Assembly (NCBI GenBank): GCA_902494545.1
Contig: CABUTP010000003.1
Coordinates: 1-21,744, forward strand
DNA: 21,744 bases
Direction: 5' to 3'
From: an uncultured Collinsella sp.
GTDB lineage: Bacteria; Actinomycetota; Coriobacteriia; Coriobacteriales; Coriobacteriaceae
Of this stretch, positions 1-8,853 are shown one piece after another. The translations under genes and the position numbers were made by a program. Positions within the stretch are counted from its first letter, which is position 1; the number at the start of each line of letters is the position of its first letter. A model generated the notes under the pieces. That model was not told the origin of the DNA. It made no database searches and was given only the letters and a program-made list of their open reading frames with translations.

Positions 1-1920
1 CATCACCTGGTGTGGGAGATCGTTGACAACTCCGTCGACGAGGCCATGGCCGGTTTCTGCACCGAGATTCAGGTGACGGTCCACGCCGACAACTCCATCA
101 CGGTCGTCGACAACGGGCGCGGCATCCCCGTCGACGAGCATCCTATCAAAAAGATTCCGACGCTCGAGGTCGTCATGACGATCCTGCACGCCGGCGGTAA
201 GTTCGATAACTCGGCCTACAAGGTCTCGGGCGGCCTGCACGGCGTGGGCATCTCCGTCGTCAACGCCCTGTCCAAGCGTGTGGTCGTGCAGGTATGCCGC
301 GATGGCAACATCTACGAGATGGAGTTTTCGCGCGGCAAGACCGTCAAGAAGATGGAGGTTGTGGGCACTTCGGAGACGACGGGCACCACTGTCAGCTTCT
401 GGCCCGACGACGAGATCTTCGAGACCTGCATCTACGATTTCGACACGCTGCACAACCGTCTGCAGGAGACGGCATTCCTCAACAAGAACCTCAAGATCGT
501 GCTGACCGACGAGCGCGAGGCGACTCCCCATGTGGAGGAGTTTTGCTATGCCGGCGGCATCATCGACTTCGTCAAGTTCCTCAACGAGGGCAAGGATGTC
601 CCCGAGGCCTTTAAGGAGCCCATCTATATTGAGGGCAAATCGGATCCGGATGCGCCCGTGACCAAGATGGGCGAGGTCGAGGTGTCCTTGCAGTGGAATA
701 GCGGCTACGGTGAGAACGTCATGTCGTTTGCCAACGACATCTACACCCCCGAGGGCGGCATGCACCTCGAGGGCTTCCGTACCGCACTCACCCGCGTGAT
801 TAACGATTACGCTCGCAAACAGAACCTGCTCAAGGAAAAAGACGCCAACCTGACCGGCGACGATGTGCGCGAGGGCCTTTCGGCCGTTATCTCGGTCAAG
901 CTGCCCGATCCGCAGTTTGAGGGCCAGACCAAGGCCAAGCTCGGCAGCTCCTATATGCGCGCGCTGACGCTCAAGATCGTGACCGACGGGCTTGCCGATT
1001 ACCTCGAGGAGCATCCCAAGCCCGCTCGCGAGATCGTCAAGAAAGCCCAACAGGCCTGCAAGGCGCGCAACGCCGCCCGTAAGGCGCGCGAGGCGACCCG
1101 CCGCAAGAGCCTGCTCGAGACGGCGTCGCTGCCCGGCAAGCTCGCCGACTGTTCGGTGCGCGACGCCGAGTTGACTGAGCTCTTTATCGTAGAGGGCGAC
1201 TCGGCAGGCGGCTCGGCCAAGGACGGCCGTCGCCGAGACATCCAGGCGATCCTACCCCTGCGCGGCAAGATTTTGAACGTCGAGCGTGTGGGCGATCACC
1301 GTGCGTTCTCGAGCGACACCATCCAGTCACTCATCACTGCGATCGGCTGCGGCGTCACGACGAGCGCCGGCGACGGCGGCGACTTTGATATCACCAAGGC
1401 TCGCTACCACAAGATCATCATCATGACCGATGCAGACGTCGACGGCGCGCACATCCGCATCCTGCTGCTGACGTTCTTCTACAAGTACATGCGCCCGCTG
1501 ATTGATGCCGGCTACGTGTACGTCGCGTGCCCGCCCATCTTTGGCATCAAGGTGCGCAACAAGATTCACTACGTGTATCCCAACGGCCGCCAGCCCGAAG
1601 ACGAGATCCTGCGCGACACCATCCAGAGCCTGGGACTGAACCCCGACGACAACGACGAGGACGGCAAGGCCAAGGACGGCAAGATCACCAAGAAGCGCAA
1701 GGGCTATACCGTCCAGCGCTACAAGGGTCTGGGCGAGATGGACCCCAAGCAGCTTGCCTCGACGACGATGGACCCCAAGACCCGCATCCTGCAGCGCGTG
1801 TCGATCGAGGACGCCGTGGTGGCAGACCGCGCCGTGCGCGAACTGATGGGTTCCGAGGTCGGCTACCGCCGCGAGTACATCGAGAAGCACGCACATGACG
1901 CACGATTCTTAGACGCCTAG
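1..1920 (+). CDS. gyrB: DNA gyrase subunit B (5' truncated by window)
   Basis: ATPase subunit of DNA gyrase, which with GyrA introduces negative supercoils. The frame is open from base 1 (codons read HHLVWEIVDN), so the true start lies upstream and roughly the first 35-40 residues are missing. The GHKL ATPase motifs are visible: EIVDNSVDEA at the start, VVDNGRGIP, then GGLHGVG. The TOPRIM domain follows, with ELFIVEGDSAGGSA (acidic residue coded near 1192) and DADVDGAHI near 1429. The tail contains QRYKGLGEMDPKQL, typical of GyrB. There are 639 visible residues and no sign of the large insert found in the E. coli protein, so it is the short form. It ends with TAG and is followed by a structured spacer before gyrA. 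ParE is the alternative, but the adjacent gyrA favours GyrB. Confidence 0.97.
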   Translation, partial: HHLVWEIVDNSVDEAMAGFCTEIQVTVHADNSITVVDNGRGIPVDEHPIKKIPTLEVVMTILHAGGKFDNSAYKVSGGLHGVGISVVNALSKRVVVQVCRDGNIYEMEFSRGKTVKKMEVVGTSETTGTTVSFWPDDEIFETCIYDFDTLHNRLQETAFLNKNLKIVLTDEREATPHVEEFCYAGGIIDFVKFLNEGKDVPEAFKEPIYIEGKSDPDAPVTKMGEVEVSLQWNSGYGENVMSFANDIYTPEGGMHLEGFRTALTRVINDYARKQNLLKEKDANLTGDDVREGLSAVISVKLPDPQFEGQTKAKLGSSYMRALTLKIVTDGLADYLEEHPKPAREIVKKAQQACKARNAARKAREATRRKSLLETASLPGKLADCSVRDAELTELFIVEGDSAGGSAKDGRRRDIQAILPLRGKILNVERVGDHRAFSSDTIQSLITAIGCGVTTSAGDGGDFDITKARYHKIIIMTDADVDGAHIRILLLTFFYKYMRPLIDAGYVYVACPPIFGIKVRNKIHYVYPNGRQPEDEILRDTIQSLGLNPDDNDEDGKAKDGKITKKRKGYTVQRYKGLGEMDPKQLASTTMDPKTRILQRVSIEDAVVADRAVRELMGSEVGYRREYIEKHAHDARFLDA

Positions 1921-1925
1921 CTTTC

Positions 1926-2012
1926 CCAGGCACCCCATCTTGCCCTTCAGGATTTCGGGCGCCGCACGCAAGGCGTGCGCCCTCATCCTTCAGGGCAACC
2001 TGGGGCACCTGG
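1926..2012 (+). repeat. Large nested hairpin in gyrB-gyrA spacer
   Basis: Two 28-nt arms, 1926-1953 and 1985-2012, are complementary apart from three two-base mismatches. Inside lies a second stem: GGGCGC (1957-1962) pairs with GCGCCC (1977-1982) and ACGC (1966-1969) with GCGT (1973-1976), leaving a 3-base bulge and a 3-base loop. No U tract follows (the next bases are AAAACCTAGG), so it is not a standard intrinsic terminator. It lies about 85 nt before the gyrA start. It could attenuate or stabilise the gyrBA transcript, or be a dispersed palindromic repeat. Confidence 0.7.
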
Positions 2013-2097
2013 AAAACCTAGGAGGGTTATCCGGTGTTCCCGGTAATCCGTCTCCGTGGTGGGAACTAATGGACCACGCAAACCATGAGGAGGTAAC

Positions 2098-4839
2098 GTG
2101 GCAGACGATATCAACAATAACGAGGGTATGGACGAGGCCGGCGATGCCGGCATGCCCGATGATCTGAAGCGCCTGCTTGCCCGTGCTGAGCAGGGTGAGG
2201 ACGGCGATCCGGACGCCTATAACCCCGATGCCGATGATGATGAGGAAGAGGATGACGACGGCGAGCTCGAGGAGAGCTTTGGCGAAGTCGACCGTGGTGC
2301 CTCGGCCGGAGAGGATATCAACGGTGGCCAGCTCCAGATTTCGGAGTTTGGCCGCGAGATGAAGCAGTCGTTCATCGAGTACTCGATGTCGGTCATCACG
2401 GCGCGCGCCCTGCCGGACGTGCGCGATGGCTTAAAGCCGGTGCACCGTCGCATCCTGTACGCAATGAACGAGAGCGGCATCTACCCCAACCGTCCGCACA
2501 AGAAGTCGGCCTGGACGGTCGGCGAAGTTATCGGTAAGTACCATCCGCACGGCGACTCCGCGGTCTATGAGGCCATGGTCCGCCTGGCGCAGTGGTTCTC
2601 CATGCGTACGCCGCTCATTGACGGTCACGGCAACTTCGGCAATATCGACGGCGACGGCGCCGCCGCCATGCGTTACACCGAGAGCCGCCTGGCAAAGCCC
2701 GCCATGGAGCTCCTGCGTGACCTGCAGAAGGACACCGTCGACTGGCAGCCCAACTACGACGAGTCGCTCGCCGAGCCCCAGGCACTGCCCGCGCGCTTCC
2801 CCAACCTGCTGGTCAACGGCAGTCAAGGCATCGCCGTCGGCATGGCCACCAACATCGCCCCGCACAACCTCACCGAGGCAATCGAGGCCACGTGCTACCT
2901 GATCGACAATCCCGACGCCACCGTCGACGAGCTCATGCAAATCATGCCCGGTCCGGACTTCCCCACCGGTGCCATCATCATGGGCAGTGCCGGCATTAAG
3001 CAAAGCTACGAGACCGGCCACGGCTCCATCACCGTGCGCGCCAAGGCTCATGTGGAGTCCACCAAGACCGGCCGCAGCCGCCTGGTCTTTACCGAGATTC
3101 CCTACATGGTCAACAAGGGCACCCTGCAGGAGAAGATCGCCCAGCTCGTCAACGACAAGCGCATCGAGGGTATCTCGGATATGCGCGATGAGTCCAACCA
3201 GAAGGGTATCCGTCTGGTCATCGAACTCAAGAAGGGCGTTATCCCGCAGGTCGTGCTCAACAACCTGTACAAGTACACCTCGCTGCAGACGACCTTTGGT
3301 GCCAACAACCTGGCGCTTGTCAACGGCGTTCCCAAATGCCTGAGCCTGCGCGAGATGCTGCAGCACTATATCGACCACCAGGTCGACGTCGTCACCCGCC
3401 GCACCCGCTTTGACCTCAAGAAGGCCCAGGCGCGTGCCCATATCCTCGAGGGCTACCTGATGGCTCTCGACCATATCGACGAGGTCATCAGCATCATCCG
3501 CTCCTCGCAGACCGACTCCGAGGCCAGCAGCCGCCTGATCGAGCGCTTTGGCTTTACGCCCGAGCAGACTACGGCCATCCTCGAGATGAAGCTGCGCCGC
3601 CTGACCGGCCTGGAGCGCGACAAGATTCAGGAAGAGCTGGACGGCTTGCGCCGCGCCATCGCCTACTACGAGGACCTGTTGGCGCACGAGGAGAAAATCC
3701 TGGGCGTCATCAAGGAAGAGATGCGCGAGATTTCCAAGAAGTTCGGCGACAAGCGCCGCACCGAGATCAGCCATGTCGAGAAGGACCTGGACGTCGAAGA
3801 TCTGATTGCCGACGAGGACATGGTCGTGACCATCACCCACACCGGCTACGTCAAGCGCATCCCGGTGGCTGCCTATCGCGCCCAAAAGCGCGGCGGCAAG
3901 GGCGTGTCGGGCGTCAATCTCAAAGAGGACGACGTTATCGACGAGATGTTTATCGCATCCACGCACGAGTACGTGCTGTTCTTCTCGAGCAAGGGCAAGG
4001 TCTATCGCCTGAAGGTGCACGAGCTGCCGGTGGGTACGCGCCAGGCGCGCGGTACCGCGATCGTCAACCTGCTGCCTTTCGAAGAGGGCGAGAAGATCGC
4101 GAGCGTCATCAGCTGTCGCGAGTTCCCGGCCGACGAGTACCTGATGTTTGCCACCAAGAGCGGCATGGTCAAGAAGACCGTGATGAGCGCCTACGACCGC
4201 AGCCGCCGCGACGGCTTGATCGCCATCAACCTGAGGGACGACGACGCGCTGCTCGCTGTACGTCGCGTGCGCGAGGGTGACAAGATTATCATGGCAACCA
4301 CCGCGGGCAAGGCGATTATGTTCCCCGAGGACCAGGTGCGCGCTACCGGTCGCGATACCAGCGGCGTCCGCGGTATCGGCATGAAGGATGGCGTGAGCGT
4401 TCTTGGTATGGAGATTACCAACGGTAACGGCGACCTGTTCGTCATTACCGAGCGCGGCTACGGCAAACGCACGCCGGTCTCGGATTACCCGGAGCAGAAC
4501 CGCGGCGGTCAGGGTGTCTACACCATTCAGATGACCGAGCGCAAGGGCAACCTCGCAGCCATGAAGACGGTGGGCCCGCAGCATGAGCTGTTCATCGTGA
4601 CGGAGGGCGCGACGGTCATTCGCGTCAAGACCGACGAGATCAGCCAAACCGGTCGCGCCACCCAGGGCGTCAAGATGATGACCGTCGACGATAACGACCG
4701 CATCTGCGCCGTAGCCCGCATGACAGCAGCCAAGGAAAAGCCCGAGGGCGAAGGTGCCGAGGCCACAGCCGACGCCGAAGAGGCCCCAGTCGACCTAGGC
4801 GACGGCAACGACATGCCAGAGGATCTCCTCGACGAGTAA
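2098..4839 (+). CDS. gyrA: DNA gyrase subunit A
   Basis: Breakage-rejoining subunit of DNA gyrase, 913 aa. It starts at GTG with AGGAGGT only 3 nt upstream, a short spacing; no other in-frame start fits better. Conserved homology begins near residue 83 (EFGREMKQSFIEYSM). The catalytic tyrosine is Y193 in AAMRYTESRL, equivalent to E. coli Y122. The quinolone-determining stretch is HPHGDSAVYE (149-158), with Ser154 and Glu158 at the E. coli 83 and 87 positions, the usual susceptible-type residues. The GyrA box QKRGGKG is at 596-602, which marks gyrase rather than ParC, and a beta-pinwheel C-terminal domain follows. Unusual: a ~70-residue acidic N-terminal extension compared with E. coli, rich in D/E at 34-65, and an acidic C-terminal tail. 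Confidence 0.98.
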   Translation: MADDINNNEGMDEAGDAGMPDDLKRLLARAEQGEDGDPDAYNPDADDDEEEDDDGELEESFGEVDRGASAGEDINGGQLQISEFGREMKQSFIEYSMSVITARALPDVRDGLKPVHRRILYAMNESGIYPNRPHKKSAWTVGEVIGKYHPHGDSAVYEAMVRLAQWFSMRTPLIDGHGNFGNIDGDGAAAMRYTESRLAKPAMELLRDLQKDTVDWQPNYDESLAEPQALPARFPNLLVNGSQGIAVGMATNIAPHNLTEAIEATCYLIDNPDATVDELMQIMPGPDFPTGAIIMGSAGIKQSYETGHGSITVRAKAHVESTKTGRSRLVFTEIPYMVNKGTLQEKIAQLVNDKRIEGISDMRDESNQKGIRLVIELKKGVIPQVVLNNLYKYTSLQTTFGANNLALVNGVPKCLSLREMLQHYIDHQVDVVTRRTRFDLKKAQARAHILEGYLMALDHIDEVISIIRSSQTDSEASSRLIERFGFTPEQTTAILEMKLRRLTGLERDKIQEELDGLRRAIAYYEDLLAHEEKILGVIKEEMREISKKFGDKRRTEISHVEKDLDVEDLIADEDMVVTITHTGYVKRIPVAAYRAQKRGGKGVSGVNLKEDDVIDEMFIASTHEYVLFFSSKGKVYRLKVHELPVGTRQARGTAIVNLLPFEEGEKIASVISCREFPADEYLMFATKSGMVKKTVMSAYDRSRRDGLIAINLRDDDALLAVRRVREGDKIIMATTAGKAIMFPEDQVRATGRDTSGVRGIGMKDGVSVLGMEITNGNGDLFVITERGYGKRTPVSDYPEQNRGGQGVYTIQMTERKGNLAAMKTVGPQHELFIVTEGATVIRVKTDEISQTGRATQGVKMMTVDDNDRICAVARMTAAKEKPEGEGAEATADAEEAPVDLGDGNDMPEDLLDE

Positions 4840-4879
4840 GAGGAACTGGCTGGTAGAAAATATCAGACCCCATATATCG

Positions 4880-4912
4880 GCGGTCGGCGCACTGCGCGCC
4901 GACCGCTTTTTT
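4880..4912 (+). terminator. Intrinsic terminator of gyrA
   Basis: A perfect 11-bp GC-rich stem, GCGGTCGGCGC (4880-4890) with GCGCCGACCGC (4896-4906), has a 5-nt loop and is followed by six T. It starts about 40 nt after the gyrA stop and is a textbook Rho-independent terminator. Confidence 0.93.
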
Positions 4913-4930
4913 GAAAACCTTGGGACTCGC

Positions 4931-5068
4931 GTTCGCCCCGGTCGCGCGGCGGCATGTGAAGTCGATCGCGAGTTCCGCACGAGCCAGAGAGCACTTAATG
5001 TGCTCTCTGCGCGAGTCAGGACTGTCCGAGCAGGCGACTTCACATGCCGCCGCGCGACCGGGGCGAAC
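4931..5068. repeat. Perfect 34-bp inverted repeat with inner hairpin
   Basis: The arm at 4931-4964 (GTTCGCCCCGGTCGCG...) is the exact reverse complement of 5035-5068. The 70-nt interior carries a further 9-bp stem, AGAGAGCAC (4986-4994) with GTGCTCTCT (5000-5008) and a 5-nt loop. The element sits between the gyrA terminator and the tRNA-Ile promoter. No ORF, promoter or U tract goes with it. It could be a palindromic mobile or REP-like repeat, a cruciform, or an invertible segment; the sequence alone does not decide. Confidence 0.9.
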
Positions 5069-5095
5069 TCTTCCCAAAGAATTTCAAAAAAGTTG

Positions 5096-5125
5096 TTGAC
5101 GCGCGCGTAACGACTCGTCTAATAT
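5096..5125 (+). promoter_or_regulatory. Promoter of tRNA-Ile
   Basis: TTGACG (5096-5101) and TAATAT (5120-5125) are separated by 18 bp, close to sigma-70 consensus. The -10 box ends 14 nt before the tRNA 5' end, so transcription would start at or just before the mature tRNA. Confidence 0.75.
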
Positions 5126-5139
5126 ATCCCTTGCGCGAT

Positions 5140-5216
5140 GGACCTGTAGCTCAGTTGGTTAGAGCGTCCGGCTGATAACCGGGAGGTCACAAGTTCGAAT
5201 CTTGTCAGGTCCACCA
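5140..5216 (+). tRNA. tRNA-Ile (anticodon GAT)
   Basis: A 77-nt cloverleaf including an encoded CCA at 5214-5216. The acceptor stem GGACCTG pairs with CAGGTCC, the anticodon loop is CTGATAA (anticodon GAT) and the T loop is TTCGAAT. It reads isoleucine codons ATC and ATT. It stands alone between its own promoter and terminator; no rRNA is visible nearby, although this isoacceptor often lies in rRNA spacers. Confidence 0.97.
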
Positions 5217-5229
5217 TCAAAACGTTAAG

Positions 5230-5259
5230 AGCCCTGGGGCATTGCCTCGGGGCTTTTTT
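5230..5259 (+). terminator. Terminator of tRNA-Ile
   Basis: The 11-bp stem pairs AGCCCTGGGGC (5230-5240) with GCCTCGGGGCT (5244-5254), including two G-T wobbles. The loop is ATT and a run of six T follows. It starts 14 nt after the tRNA 3' end. Confidence 0.9.
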
Positions 5260-5271
5260 CTTATCCAACTA

Positions 5272-5310
5272 AAAGTAGTCAAAATAGCCCCGTCCCAAAT
5301 TAACTACTTT
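5272..5310. repeat. Spaced 8-bp inverted repeat upstream of DUF151 gene
   Basis: AAAGTAGT (5272-5279) and ACTACTTT (5303-5310) are exact reverse complements 23 bp apart. They lie in the AT-rich stretch between the tRNA terminator and the DUF151 gene, where that gene's promoter should be. It could be an operator, but an 8-bp match can arise by chance. I could not place a convincing -35/-10 pair here; TAGTAT/TATAGC near 5339-5347 is the best -10 candidate. Confidence 0.3.
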
Positions 5311-5401
5311 GATTTTGTGTGCTGGGCGAAAGATTGGGTAGTATAGCTATTCAATGCGGCGACCCTGCCGTGTGTTAACCGCTACGTACCGGAGGTGTTC
5401 C

Positions 5402-5902
5402 ATGGTTCGTGTCGACATAGAGACCATCGTCATGGCCGCCGGTCCCGTGCCATCGCTTATCGTGCTTCGTGAGCGCTGCGGCAAGTCGGATTCGACGGCG
5501 CCCCTGCGTTCGCTTTCCATTCAGACCGGCTCGTTTGAGGCCGCGGCCATTAGCCGTGGTATCGATAGCGGTCGCGCCGAGCGCCCGATAACGCATGACC
5601 TGCTGCTTGACACCGTCGATGCCCTGGGCGCCAAGCTCGAGCGCATCGAGATCGTTCGTGCCGAGCCGCCGGTGTTCTATGCGACGATTGTCGTGCTGGT
5701 CGATGGTGACGAGCGCAAGATTGACGCCCGCCCCAGTGACGCCATTGCCCTTGCCGTGCGCAGTAATGCCCCCATGTTTGTGGAGGACGACATCATGAAT
5801 CGTCTGGGTACCGTTTCTGCCCATGCCGAGGAGGTTGACGACGAGCAGGAGTTCGAGAAGTTCGACGAGTTCGTCCATACGCTCTCCCCCGATGATTTCT
5901 AA
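5402..5902 (+). CDS. Bifunctional nuclease (DUF151) family protein
   Basis: The 166-aa protein matches the DUF151/bifunctional nuclease family. The clearest signature is KIDARPSDAIALAVRSNAP followed by FVEDD, with the earlier PSLIVLRER strand and the ITHDLLLDTVDALGAKLERI helix. Family members have been linked to DNase/RNase activity in plants and mycobacteria, but the activity of bacterial homologues is poorly defined. The ATG at 5402 is chosen because GGAGG (5391-5395) lies 6 nt upstream; a longer frame reaching back to 5354 has no comparable ribosome site. The acidic C-terminal tail (EEVDDEQEFEKFDEF) resembles that of actinobacterial relatives. It is probably cotranscribed with the next two genes. 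Confidence 0.88.
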   Translation: MVRVDIETIVMAAGPVPSLIVLRERCGKSDSTAPLRSLSIQTGSFEAAAISRGIDSGRAERPITHDLLLDTVDALGAKLERIEIVRAEPPVFYATIVVLVDGDERKIDARPSDAIALAVRSNAPMFVEDDIMNRLGTVSAHAEEVDDEQEFEKFDEFVHTLSPDDF

Positions 5903-5932
5903 ATGTCTGGCACGCGAGCGGAGAGGTCGCTG

Positions 5933-6289
5933 ATGGGTACCCGCGTATCGGCTGAAGCGGCCGCCATCGCGCGTGAAGCCCAGATGCGCTCGGAAGCATC
6001 CGAGGCCGCTCGTATCGCCTATGTGACGCAGGCCCGCACGCTTCGCGAGCGCCGCGGCTCCTATATCAAGATGGTTATCATCTCCGCCCTTGTCGCGGTA
6101 ATCTGTTCTCGTCTTCGTGGTACAGTTGGTGCGCTTGGGTTTTCGATTTCAACAGGCTTGGTAATCTGGGGTGTGGTCGATGCGGTAATGCTGACCAACC
6201 AGATCAAGGTGCTCGACAAGCGCGCGATGGATATGACGCGCGCCCGCGACGCTGCCGCCAAGATCGCTGCCGAGGCACAAGAACTGTAA
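5933..6289 (+). CDS. Small two-helix membrane protein, unknown function
   Basis: 118 aa. The ATG at 5933 is preceded by GGAGAGG (5920-5926) at 6-nt spacing. An ATG at 5903 directly abuts the previous stop but lacks a Shine-Dalgarno sequence. The layout is an Ala/Glu/Arg-rich, probably helical N-terminus (SAEAAAIAREAQMRSEASEA), two predicted membrane helices around residues 47-62 and 68-90 with a short RLRG turn between them, then a charged C-terminal helix (DKRAMDMTRARDAAAKIAAE). Both ends are likely cytoplasmic. I do not recognise a family. Its position 30 nt after the DUF151 gene suggests one operon. Confidence 0.75.
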   Translation: MGTRVSAEAAAIAREAQMRSEASEAARIAYVTQARTLRERRGSYIKMVIISALVAVICSRLRGTVGALGFSISTGLVIWGVVDAVMLTNQIKVLDKRAMDMTRARDAAAKIAAEAQEL

Positions 6290-6319
6290 CGACGCCGGAT
6301 TCGATGGGAAGGTCTAGAG

Positions 6320-6769
6320 ATGGCACAGGATATGCAGGACGCCGGTAACGTCTCCGCCGAGCTCGACGCCATGGTGTGTGACCTGATTGGTGCGTTCTTG
6401 GACGACCTTGCCGCCGGCGAGAATCCGGGCGTAGTCGTGGCGATCGAGGACGCTGCTTCCAACCGCTATCTGGCGGCGCTCGACGAGGATGGCGAGGAGG
6501 CATGCCTGGAGGCTGCCACCAACTTTATCTCCGAGCACAAGATGGGCCTTAAGGACGAGGGCCTGGGCCGTATCGCCCGCTATGCCATCGGCTATACCGG
6601 CTGCGTCGAGATTGACGGCGGCTACCATGACGCTCTACTCGTGAGCTTCTTTGAAACGACGCTCGAGAGCGGCTTTTCGGCATATGTGCTGTATGAGGGC
6701 ATGGGCGCCGGCGATGGTTTTATGTGGAGCGACCCTGAACCTGCAGGTGAGGAAACCCCTCTCATCTAA
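6320..6769 (+). CDS. Hypothetical acidic protein, 149 aa
   Basis: Starts at ATG 6320 with GGGAAGG (6306-6312) 7 nt upstream and follows the small membrane protein by 30 nt. The protein is acidic and soluble, with no signal peptide or membrane segment. It has helical N-terminal sequence (SAELDAMVCDLIGAFLDDLA), a region rich in alternating hydrophobics (GVVVAIEDAASNRYLAAL) and an aromatic, acidic C-terminus. I recognise no catalytic motif or family. Codon use matches its neighbours, which argues for a real gene. No terminator is visible before typA. Confidence 0.75.
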   Translation: MAQDMQDAGNVSAELDAMVCDLIGAFLDDLAAGENPGVVVAIEDAASNRYLAALDEDGEEACLEAATNFISEHKMGLKDEGLGRIARYAIGYTGCVEIDGGYHDALLVSFFETTLESGFSAYVLYEGMGAGDGFMWSDPEPAGEETPLI

Positions 6770-6886
6770 AATCGCTAAAATAAACGAGTTTTCGGTAAAA
6801 GGCTCAATATTCCCGCTGAGCGTTACATCGCTGGGCGGGTCGCATACGCGTGCCGTTTGTATATGGATAGAAGATAGGGGAACTAC

Positions 6887-8725
<1,839 letters not shown>

Positions 8726-8754
8726 GCGCTGGGGCTTATAACCGCCAATAAGAA

Positions 8755-8787
8755 AGGGCGTCGACCGCAACGGTCGGCGCCCTTTTT
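8755..8787. terminator. Terminator of typA, possibly bidirectional
   Basis: A 13-bp stem AGGGCGTCGACCG (8755-8767) with CGGTCGGCGCCCT (8771-8783), one G-T wobble and a CAA loop, is followed by five T on the plus strand. On the minus strand the same stem is followed by TTTCTT, so it may also stop transcripts from the convergent gene at 8854. Confidence 0.9.
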
Positions 8788-8813
8788 GGTGCAATGGGGT
8801 CAGGTTGCTTTGC

Positions 8814-8848
8814 ACCACCACAAAGGTGCCTGGCCCTTTTGTGGTGGT
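8814..8848. repeat. Palindrome at convergent gene ends
   Basis: ACCACCACAAA (8814-8824) is the exact reverse complement of TTTGTGGTGGT (8838-8848), separated by 13 nt. It lies 27 nt past the typA terminator and 6 nt from the end of the minus-strand gene. No U tract follows in either direction, so it is either a second weak terminator, an mRNA 3' stabiliser or a dispersed palindromic repeat. Confidence 0.6.
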
Positions 8849-8853
8849 TGCGG

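Noticed and set aside
2542..2571. Quinolone-resistance substitutions in gyrA
   Set aside because: The positions equivalent to E. coli 83 and 87 are Ser and Glu, the usual susceptible-type residues.
2431..4647. 738-codon open frame on the minus strand across gyrA
   Set aside because: It is the antisense shadow of GC-rich gyrA codons; its product is low-complexity and has no recognisable domain.
4931..5068. CRISPR array or intrinsic terminator
   Set aside because: There are only two inverted arms, no repeat-spacer periodicity and no U tract after the right arm.
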